This document shows positions 1 to 5,266 of a stretch of DNA of 5,814 bases, piece by piece. The translations under genes were made by a program, and so were the position numbers. Within the stretch, counting starts at the first letter, position 1. Each line of letters opens with the position of its first letter. Source of the stretch: Nitrospirota bacterium (GTDB lineage Bacteria; Nitrospinota; Nitrospinia; Nitrospinales; VA-1); assembly GCA_003235465.1 (NCBI GenBank), contig QJWD01000153.1, forward strand, positions 1 through 5,814, read 5' to 3'. The notes under the pieces were generated by a model that ran no database searches, had not been told where the DNA came from, and was given only the letters and a program-made list of their open reading frames with translations.

Positions 1-70
1 CGAAGCCAACGTCACCGCCATCAACGCCGCGAAATCGATGGCGCTGCGCGCGATCGAGCTTGGGCGCTGA
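1..70 (+). CDS. flgC: FlgC, flagellar proximal rod protein (C-terminal end only)
   Basis: Only the last 22 codons and the TGA stop (68-70) are present; the gene enters from the left edge. The visible tail begins EANVTAINAAKSMA and ends AIELGR. This matches the conserved C-terminal helix of FlgC, where a Y-(E/Q)-ANV segment is followed by an N/T-x-x-K-S/A-M segment and a short L-x-x-G ending. FliE, the usual gene just before fliF, ends in a different pattern (V-R-N-K-L-V-x-A-Y-Q-E-[IV]-M), so it is excluded. FlgC is a rod subunit exported through the flagellar type III apparatus and assembled in the periplasm, on the ring built by the FliF encoded next. The family call rests on a short segment but the pattern is distinctive. 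Confidence 0.8.
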   Translation, partial: EANVTAINAAKSMALRAIELGR

Positions 71-73
71 GGG

Positions 74-87
74 CAGGATGAATCCTG
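74..87 (+). repeat. Perfect 6-bp inverted repeat (small hairpin) in the flgC-fliF gap
   Basis: CAGGAT (74-79) and ATCCTG (82-87) are exact reverse complements separated by GA. As RNA this could fold as a 5-bp stem closed by a UGAA tetraloop. It lies in the only intergenic gap of more than 20 bases in the window and covers the ATG of the mini-ORF at 78. No T-run follows, so it does not look like an intrinsic terminator. It could be an mRNA element affecting fliF translation, an operator half-site pair, or chance. Confidence 0.4.
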
Positions 88-110
88 AACCCGCCCGCCG
101 GCTGCGATAA
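78..110 (+). other. 10-codon open frame just upstream of fliF (possible leader or coupling ORF)
   Basis: ATG (78-80) opens a frame reading MNPEPARRLR and stops at TAA (108-110), three bases before the fliF ATG at 114 and in the same frame. GAGGG at 69-73 overlaps the flgC stop and could act as a Shine-Dalgarno, though its 4-base spacing is short. fliF itself lacks a recognisable Shine-Dalgarno in the 15 bases before its ATG. Ribosomes could therefore arrive by reinitiation from this frame or from flgC. Nothing shows that the peptide itself has a function. Confidence 0.25.
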
Positions 111-113
111 CCC

Positions 114-1703
114 ATGGCCTCCTCGCTGGATTTCATAAAAAACCTCGATACCCGCTTTGCCGCGCTGCCGCCGGGAAAAAAGGCGGGGGCGCTGGCGCTT
201 CTCGCGGCGCTGATCGCCTCGCTGGTGGTGATGTCGCTGTGGCTTAAATCCCCCGACATGGAGCTGCTCTACGCCAACCTGTCCGAGGAGGACGCCTCGG
301 CCATCGTCGACAAGCTGAAGTCGCGGAAGATACCCTACGAGCTTGCAAACCGCGGCCGCACCATCTACGTCCCCTCCAACCAGATGCACGAGCTTCGTCT
401 GAACCTGGCGAGCGAGGGGCTGCCGGAAGGCAGCGAGGTGGGGCTTGAGATCTTCGAAAAATCCGGCCTGGGGATGACCGAGTTCGTCCAGAAGCTGAAC
501 TACCAGCGCGCGCTGCAGGGCGAGCTTGCACGCACCATCAAGACACTGGCGTCGGTGGACCATGCGCGAGTGCACCTCGTCATCCCCAAGGAAACGCTGT
601 TCATCAAGGAGAAGCCGCGCGGCAAGGCTTCGGTGGCCATCAAGGTGCGGCCCGGCCAGTCGCTCACCAAGGAGCAGGTGCAGGGCATCGTCCACCTGGT
701 GTCGGCGAGCGTCGAGGGCATCGAGGCGCGCGACGTGGTGGTGGTGGACATGGACGGCAACCTGCTCTCCGGCGGAAACGACGCCACGCTGAACGCGCTG
801 GCCACCGCCACCAATTTTCAGCACAAGGTGCGCGTCGAGCAGGACCTTGAGACCCGCATCATCGACATGCTGGAAGACGCCCTCGGCCCCGGCAAGGTGC
901 TCGCCCGGGTGAGCGCCGATCTCGATTTTGAACGGGTGGAACGCACCGAGGAAATCTTCGACCCGGATTCGCAGGTGGTGAGAAGCGAGCAGCTGGTGAC
1001 CGAGGCGACGCTCGGCGCGCTGCCGCCCGGGGGCGTGGCGGGCGCGCAGTCGCTGGTGCCCGACGGGCGCGGCGGCCAGGGGACCGGCCAGCCCGCCAAG
1101 CGCGACAAGGAAAACCAGACGTTCAACTACGAGATCAACAAGGTGATCCGCCACGTGTCGAAGCCCGTCGGCGAGGTCTCCAAGCTGTCGGTGGCGGTGC
1201 TCATCGACGGCATCACCGAGGGCGACCCGCCGGAGTACAAGCCGCGCTCGCCGGAGGAGATGGCGAAATACCTCGAGATCGTCAAATCCGCCGTCGGCTA
1301 CAACCGCGACCGGGGCGACCAGGTACAGGTGAAGAACATCGAGTTCGACCGTTCGGTGCTGGAGTCGCAGCGGGAACAGCTGGACGCGGCAGCGACGATG
1401 GACTGGGTGCTGTTGTTTGCAAAAATTGCGGGCGGTGCTATAGTGATTTTGCTGTTCTTTGCCTGGGTCATCCGGCCGCTGATGAACTGGATGACCACCT
1501 CCCTCGAGGTGGTGCCGGAACACGCCCGGGAACTGGCGCGCGCCGACCAGGAAAACCTCGAACACGCCGGCGCGTTGATCGCCGAGGCCAGCCAGGAGAT
1601 GGCGGGCGTGCGCAAGACGGTGGAAGAGTTCGTCGTGAACGATCCCAAGTTCACCGCCAGCGTCATCCGCAAGTGGATGCGCAACAAGGGGCCCGTCAGT
1701 TGA
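114..1703 (+). CDS. fliF: FliF, flagellar MS-ring protein
   Basis: FliF builds the inner-membrane MS ring, the base on which rod, switch complex and export gate assemble. The 529 residues are slightly short of the roughly 550 usual for the family. Transmembrane helix 1 is at about 23-44, following a short cytoplasmic N-terminus containing PPGKKAG. The ring-building YscJ/FliF-type region follows, with LLYANLSEEDA (51-61), LNYQRALQGELART (128-141) and ARVHLVIP (151-158). The later periplasmic ring-building domain includes the family segment GGVAG near 306-310 and an extended Gly/Pro-rich loop (about 301-330). Transmembrane helix 2 is at about 431-455. The cytoplasmic tail ends in the FliG-binding helix region (about 500-525, with DPKFTASVIRKWM). 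The ATG at 114 is fixed because an in-frame TAA lies at 108-110 and the conserved N-terminus begins here. No clear ribosome binding site precedes it. Confidence 0.97.
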   Translation: MASSLDFIKNLDTRFAALPPGKKAGALALLAALIASLVVMSLWLKSPDMELLYANLSEEDASAIVDKLKSRKIPYELANRGRTIYVPSNQMHELRLNLASEGLPEGSEVGLEIFEKSGLGMTEFVQKLNYQRALQGELARTIKTLASVDHARVHLVIPKETLFIKEKPRGKASVAIKVRPGQSLTKEQVQGIVHLVSASVEGIEARDVVVVDMDGNLLSGGNDATLNALATATNFQHKVRVEQDLETRIIDMLEDALGPGKVLARVSADLDFERVERTEEIFDPDSQVVRSEQLVTEATLGALPPGGVAGAQSLVPDGRGGQGTGQPAKRDKENQTFNYEINKVIRHVSKPVGEVSKLSVAVLIDGITEGDPPEYKPRSPEEMAKYLEIVKSAVGYNRDRGDQVQVKNIEFDRSVLESQREQLDAAATMDWVLLFAKIAGGAIVILLFFAWVIRPLMNWMTTSLEVVPEHARELARADQENLEHAGALIAEASQEMAGVRKTVEEFVVNDPKFTASVIRKWMRNKGPVS

Positions 1704-1705
1704 CA

Positions 1706-1716
1706 GGGAGCGGGGG
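1706..1716 (+). promoter_or_regulatory. Ribosome binding site region for fliG
   Basis: GGGAG (1706-1710) and GGGGG (1712-1716) lie in the 19-base gap between the fliF stop and the GTG start of fliG. They leave spacers of 12 and 6 bases. One of these purine blocks is the likely Shine-Dalgarno and supports the GTG at 1723. Confidence 0.5.
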
Positions 1717-1722
1717 CGAGAC

Positions 1723-2730
1723 GTGACCAGGGAATACACAGGACCGGAAAAAGCCGCGATCTTCCTCATGTCGCTGGGCGAGGAAAAGGCCGCCGCCGTG
1801 CTCTCCAACATGGAAGAGCGGGAGATCCAGATCCTCGGCAACTACATGTCTTCCCTCGGCGAGGTGGACATGGCCACCCTGAACCAGGTGACGCGGGATT
1901 TTTTTCACAGCGTCGAGGCGGGCACCGGCGGGCTTGGCATCGGCGGCATGGACTTCCTCAAGAGCACCTTGATGAAGGCCCTCAACCCCGACAAGGCGGC
2001 GGAAATCCTCAACAACATCACCTCCCCCGGCGAGGAAATGGGCGGCGGCCTGGAAACGGTGCGCATGCTCGACCCGAAGGTGATCGCCGCGTTTCTCGTC
2101 AACGAGCACCCGCAGACGGCGGCCATCGTCCTCGCGCACCTGGACGCGCACATGGCGGGGCAGACGCTAAGAGAAATCCCCGAAGAGAGCCGCATGGAAA
2201 TCGTCCACCGCCTGGCCACGCTCGAGCGCGTGTCGCCGCAGGTGGTGCGCGACCTCGACGAGGCGCTGCAGGCGGAGTTCCGATCCTCCGGCACCATGAC
2301 GGGCAACCAGCTCGGCGGCGTGGAGACGGCGGCGCACATCATCGGCACCCTCGACCGCTCGACGGAAACCTCCATCCTCGCCGCCATGGACGAGGTGGAC
2401 CCGGACATGGCCAACGAAATCCGCAACCTGCGGTTCACCTACGAAGACATTCTCAAGATCGACGACCAGGGCATCCAGATGATCCTGAAGGAGATCAACC
2501 AGGAGGACCTCCTGGTTTCGCTCAAGACGGCGAGCGACCAGCTCAAGGACAAGTGGCTGTCAAATATGTCCGAACGGGCTTCCATGATGGTGCAGGAGGA
2601 CCTGGAAGCCCTCGGCCCCACCAAGGTCAGCGACGTGGAAAACGCGCAGCAGAAGATCGTCAGCATCTGCAAGAAGCTGGAGGAGGAGGGCAAACTGTCC
2701 ATCGGTGGAGGCGGCGAGGAACTTGTCTAA
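1723..2730 (+). CDS. fliG: FliG, flagellar rotor/switch protein
   Basis: FliG is the C-ring protein that sits on the FliF tail and meets the stator to generate torque. It has 335 residues (E. coli 331). The N-terminal FliF-binding domain opens with GPEKAAIFLMSLGEE (7-21). The middle domain carries the EHPQ motif (128-131) and the family segment VHRLATLERVSP (161-172). The conserved Gly-Gly linker is at 198-199. The C-terminal torque domain retains counterparts of the charged residues known from E. coli: K268, R285, E292, D293 and K301, aligned by eye to K264, R281, D288, D289 and R297. The usual hinge motif MFXF reads RFTY here (237-240), an oddity noted separately. GTG at 1723 is chosen because the conserved N-terminus starts immediately after it; fliF ends 19 bases upstream. 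The 3' end overlaps the start of fliH. Confidence 0.97.
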   Translation: MTREYTGPEKAAIFLMSLGEEKAAAVLSNMEEREIQILGNYMSSLGEVDMATLNQVTRDFFHSVEAGTGGLGIGGMDFLKSTLMKALNPDKAAEILNNITSPGEEMGGGLETVRMLDPKVIAAFLVNEHPQTAAIVLAHLDAHMAGQTLREIPEESRMEIVHRLATLERVSPQVVRDLDEALQAEFRSSGTMTGNQLGGVETAAHIIGTLDRSTETSILAAMDEVDPDMANEIRNLRFTYEDILKIDDQGIQMILKEINQEDLLVSLKTASDQLKDKWLSNMSERASMMVQEDLEALGPTKVSDVENAQQKIVSICKKLEEEGKLSIGGGGEELV

Positions 2731-3484
2731 CGAATCGAAATGGTTCGTCCGCGGGCTCCTGCCCAAAACCCCCGTCGGCCAGGGGGCGGACGCCGGCGCG
2801 CGGGACTTCAAGCTAGACAACCTGGTCGAACGCAAAGGGGAGGCGGGCGCGGGGGGCCGGGCGAAGTTCATTCCCGACCACATCGCCACCTCGCGCGAGG
2901 GCATGCGCGAGCTGTTGCACGAATCCCTGGAAAAGGCGCGGCGGGAGGCGGAGGCGATCAAGCAGAAAGCCGAGGAAGAAGGGCGAGCGGCGGGCCACGC
3001 CGAAGGCTTCGCCGAGGGTGAGCGGGAGGCGAAGGAAGCCTTTCGCCCCGTGGTGGAGAGTTTCGAGAAGGCGGTGAAGGAGCTTGCCGGCTTTCGCGAG
3101 GCGATGTACGGCAAGGTGGAGCGCGAGATGGTCGCCATGGTGGTGGCGCTCGCCAAAAAGGTAATCCGCTTCGAGCTATCGACGCGCGAGGACAGCATTC
3201 AGGACATGATCCGCCTGGCGGTGCAGTCGGTGCTCGACAAGGAGTCGATGGTCATCAAGGTCAACCCGGAGGACAAGGAACACGCGGAGGCCTTCAGCCC
3301 GGAACTCGCCCACCTGTATCCCGAAATCCAGAAGGTCGTCATCGAGGCGCAGTCGGGCATCGCGCGCGGCGGCCTCGTCATCGAAACCAATTTCGGCTCC
3401 GTCGACGCGCGCATCGAAAAACTCGAGGAAGGGCTCGACAAGATCCTGCACCTTGCGCCCCCGGAAGGCGAAGGCCCCGCCTAG
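2705..3484 (+). CDS. fliH: FliH, negative regulator of the flagellar export ATPase
   Basis: FliH dimers hold FliI at the C-ring and export gate and restrain its ATPase. From the GTG at 2705 the protein has 259 residues. Family features in order are: a variable N-terminus with an aromatic KWF at 12-14; a charged Glu/Lys/Arg-rich coiled coil (about 65-120); a GxxxG run with glycines at 93, 97, 101 and 105, characteristic of FliH; and a C-terminal FliI-binding domain (about 125-250). The last includes ALAKKVIRFEL (148-158) and the ending GGLVIETNFGSVDARIEKL (222-240). The start is uncertain. GTG 2705 overlaps fliG by 26 bases and has no Shine-Dalgarno. TTG 2723 (253 residues) overlaps by only 8 bases and has GGAGG at 2707-2711 upstream. 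Both give the same conserved protein. The gene lies directly before fliI, as is usual. Confidence 0.93.
   Translation: MEAARNLSNESKWFVRGLLPKTPVGQGADAGARDFKLDNLVERKGEAGAGGRAKFIPDHIATSREGMRELLHESLEKARREAEAIKQKAEEEGRAAGHAEGFAEGEREAKEAFRPVVESFEKAVKELAGFREAMYGKVEREMVAMVVALAKKVIRFELSTREDSIQDMIRLAVQSVLDKESMVIKVNPEDKEHAEAFSPELAHLYPEIQKVVIEAQSGIARGGLVIETNFGSVDARIEKLEEGLDKILHLAPPEGEGPA
2707..2711 (+). promoter_or_regulatory. Shine-Dalgarno GGAGG that would favour a TTG start for fliH
   Basis: GGAGG lies inside the fliG 3' end, 11 bases before TTG at 2723. The alternative GTG at 2705 has no purine-rich block in front of it. If this site is used, fliH starts at 2723 and is six residues shorter than the longest reading. 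The bases also encode part of the glycine-rich end of FliG, so the match could be incidental. Confidence 0.4.
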
Positions 3485-3494
3485 CGGCCATGCC

Positions 3495-4820
3495 ATGAAC
3501 GAGACCATCGATCTTAAAAAATACAGCGCCTACATCGACGGCACCTCGCTGATCAAGAAAAGCGGACGGGTGAACCGGGTGATCGGCCTCTTGCTCGAGG
3601 GCGACGGCCCCGCCGCTTCGGTGGGCAGCCACTGCACCATCCACCCGCCGGGCAACCGGCCCCCGGTCGAGGCCGAGGTGGTGGGCTTTCGCGACAAGCG
3701 CACTCTGCTCATGCCGCTCGGCGAGCTGATCGGCATCGAACCCGGCAGCCGCATTGAATCCCAGGACGAGTACCCCACCTTCAACGTCAGCCCCGGGCTC
3801 ATCGGCCGCGTCATCGACGGCAACGGCCGCCCGCTCGACGGCAAGGGCCCCATCGAGCACGGCAGCGAATACCCGATCATGGGCAAGCCCCAGAACCCGC
3901 TCGAGAAAAACCGCGTGAGCGAGGTGCTCGATGTCGGCGTGCGCGCCATCAACGGCCTCATCACCTTCGCCAAGGGGCAGCGCATGGGCGTCCTCGCGGG
4001 CACCGGCGTCGGCAAGTCGGTGCTGATGGGGATGATCGCGCGCAACACGGGAGCGGAGGTGAACGTCATCGCGCTGATCGGCGAGCGCGGCCGGGAGGTC
4101 AAGGAATTCATCGAGGAAAACCTCGGGCCGAAGGGCCTCGAGCGCTCGGTGGTGGTGGCCGCCGCGGCCGACCAGCCGCCGCTCGTGCGCATGCGCGGCG
4201 CGTACATCGCGACGACCATCGCGGAATATTTTCGCGACCAGGGGCACGATGTCATTTTGATGATGGATTCGATCACCCGCTTCGCCCTCGCCCAGCGCGA
4301 GATCGGCCTTTCGGTGGGCGAGCCGCCGACCACGCGCGGCTACACGCCCTCGGTGTTTTCCCTGCTGCCGCGCCTTCTGGAGCGCGCGGGCACCTCAAGC
4401 GGGCGCGGCACCATCACGGGGCTGTACACCGTGCTCGTCGAAGGCGACGACCTGAACGAGCCGGTGTCGGATGCGGTGCGCGCCATTCTCGACGGCCACA
4501 TCGTCCTTTCCCGCGATCTCGCGCAGCACAACCATTATCCGGCCATCGACGTGCTGTCGAGCATCAGCCGCCTGATGATCGAGGTTTCCTCCGATGAGCA
4601 TTATCAGGCGGCGATGCGTTTCAAGGACCTTCTCGCCACGCACCGGGAAGCGGAGGACCTGATCAACATCGGCGCCTACACCAGGGGCAGCAACCCCCGC
4701 ATCGACCGCGCCATCGCCCGCATCGACAAGATGAACGCGTACCTGAGACAGGGCATCCACGAAAAGCGGGACATGCAGGTGAGCCTCGCCGAGCTTCTTG
4801 AGCTGATGAGGCCGGAATGA
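3495..4820 (+). CDS. fliI: FliI, flagellum-specific export ATPase
   Basis: FliI is the hexameric F1-beta-like ATPase that energises unloading of flagellar export substrates in the cytoplasm. From ATG 3495 it has 441 residues, the usual family size. The N-terminal beta-barrel region (about 1-95) leads into GLIGRVIDGNGRPLDG (101-116). The Walker A loop is AGTGVGKS (168-175), with K174 the expected nucleotide-binding lysine. The catalytic glutamate is in GERGREV (E197). Walker B is VILMMDS (253-259, D258), followed by TRFALAQREIGLSVGEPP. YPAIDVLSSISR (348-359) and the C-terminal domain complete it. An upstream TTG at 3453 would add 14 residues overlapping fliH but lacks family support. ATG 3495 lies 10 bases after the fliH stop. 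Its ribosome binding site is weak, suggesting translational coupling to fliH. The flagellar rather than virulence identity follows from the neighbours. Confidence 0.97.
   Translation: MNETIDLKKYSAYIDGTSLIKKSGRVNRVIGLLLEGDGPAASVGSHCTIHPPGNRPPVEAEVVGFRDKRTLLMPLGELIGIEPGSRIESQDEYPTFNVSPGLIGRVIDGNGRPLDGKGPIEHGSEYPIMGKPQNPLEKNRVSEVLDVGVRAINGLITFAKGQRMGVLAGTGVGKSVLMGMIARNTGAEVNVIALIGERGREVKEFIEENLGPKGLERSVVVAAAADQPPLVRMRGAYIATTIAEYFRDQGHDVILMMDSITRFALAQREIGLSVGEPPTTRGYTPSVFSLLPRLLERAGTSSGRGTITGLYTVLVEGDDLNEPVSDAVRAILDGHIVLSRDLAQHNHYPAIDVLSSISRLMIEVSSDEHYQAAMRFKDLLATHREAEDLINIGAYTRGSNPRIDRAIARIDKMNAYLRQGIHEKRDMQVSLAELLELMRPE
4808..4811 (+). promoter_or_regulatory. Ribosome binding site for fliJ
   Basis: GAGG lies five bases before the fliJ ATG at 4817, within the last codons of fliI. 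Together with the ATGA stop-start overlap it supports coupled translation of fliI and fliJ. Confidence 0.55.
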
Positions 4821-5266
4821 AGGCCCGTTTCGAAACGTTGCTGAGAGCGGCCAGGCTCAGGGAGGATGCCATCAAAAGGGAACTGGCGGACATCGACCGC
4901 CACCTCGCGCAAGAGGAGGGGCGGCTTCGCTTTTTTGACACCCTGGAGGGCGAACGCGGCCGCGACCTCGACGAACGGCTGAAAGCGCCAGCCAGCATAG
5001 ACACGCTTCGCCTGTATGAGCATTTTTTTCGCGGCATGAAGCAGGGAGCCGAAAGGCAGCGGGCAATCATCGACGAGGTCGGCGAGCGGCGGGAGGAAAC
5101 TCGCGCCCGGCTCACCGAGGCCGCGCGCGGACGCCGCACCCTCGAAATCCTGCGTGAGCGGGAGATCCTGGAACAGCGAAAGGCGCTACGCAAGCGGGAA
5201 ACCGCGATGCTCGACGAAGCCGCGCTCAACCAGTGGCGAAGCCGGCAGGAAGGGGAAAGCGCGTGA
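4817..5266 (+). CDS. fliJ: FliJ, flagellar export chaperone and ATPase stalk protein
   Basis: FliJ is a small two-helix coiled coil that inserts into the FliI hexamer, links it to the export gate protein FlhA and escorts unloaded chaperones. The predicted protein has 149 residues, close to the usual size of about 147. It is almost entirely helical and rich in Arg, Glu and Leu. A first helix spans about 1-55 and a long second helix about 65-140. The segment ILREREILEQRKALRKRE (110-127) gives the typical charged heptad look of the family, and an Asn-Gln-Trp near the end matches the usual C-terminus. Sequence conservation in this family is low, so position matters: the ATG overlaps the fliI stop (ATGA) and fliI-fliJ adjacency is standard. 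A seven-T run at 5023-5029 encodes HFF and leaves the frame intact. Confidence 0.9.
   Translation: MKARFETLLRAARLREDAIKRELADIDRHLAQEEGRLRFFDTLEGERGRDLDERLKAPASIDTLRLYEHFFRGMKQGAERQRAIIDEVGERREETRARLTEAARGRRTLEILREREILEQRKALRKRETAMLDEAALNQWRSRQEGESA
5251..5255 (+). promoter_or_regulatory. Ribosome binding site for the MotE/FlbB-like gene
   Basis: AGGGG, within the purine stretch 5247-5259, lies 10 bases before ATG 5266 and 7 bases before the in-frame GTG 5263. It supports a start here but does not by itself choose between the two codons. Confidence 0.5.

Noticed and set aside
103..110. TGCGATAA before fliF, resembling a sigma-28 flagellar -10 element (GCCGATAA)
   Set aside because: Only six of eight bases match and there is no TAAA -35 element at the expected 15-base spacing (84-87 reads CCTG).
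1404..1422. Possible sigma-54 -24/-12 pair around TGGG and TTTGC in fliF
   Set aside because: No GG-N10-GC spacing fits; the nearest pairs are off by one or more bases.
1695..1704. Short inverted repeat GTCA-gt-TGAC at the fliF stop, considered as a terminator or operator
   Set aside because: Only four base pairs with a two-base centre, no T-run, and fliG translation signals follow at once.
21..1841. Very long open frame (606 codons) on the minus strand opposite fliF and the start of fliG
   Set aside because: It lies antisense to an unmistakable fliF and has a His/Arg/Val-rich composition typical of the reverse frame of GC-rich coding DNA. No family motif is visible.
1899..1905. Seven-T run in fliG, with a similar run at 5023-5029 in fliJ, considered as phase-variation tracts or sequencing errors
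   Set aside because: Both encode Phe-Phe in frame (DFFH and HFFR), the reading frames stay intact on both sides and the tracts are too short to support a claim of phase variation.
2553..3021. Plus-strand open frames of about 90 codons overlapping fliG/fliH in other frames
   Set aside because: Arg/Gly/Pro-rich translations from GC-rich DNA in the wrong frame, fully covered by FliG and FliH, which are both well supported.
3453..3494. Upstream TTG start for fliI adding 14 residues
   Set aside because: The extra residues are the +1 reading of the fliH 3' end and do not resemble FliI; ATG 3495 gives the usual family length.
3378..4333. Two long minus-strand open frames (289 and 267 codons) opposite fliI
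   Set aside because: Both are antisense to the fully conserved FliI reading and show shadow-frame composition (one His/Asp/Val-rich, the other Ser/Arg/Pro-rich), with no recognisable domain or ribosome binding site.
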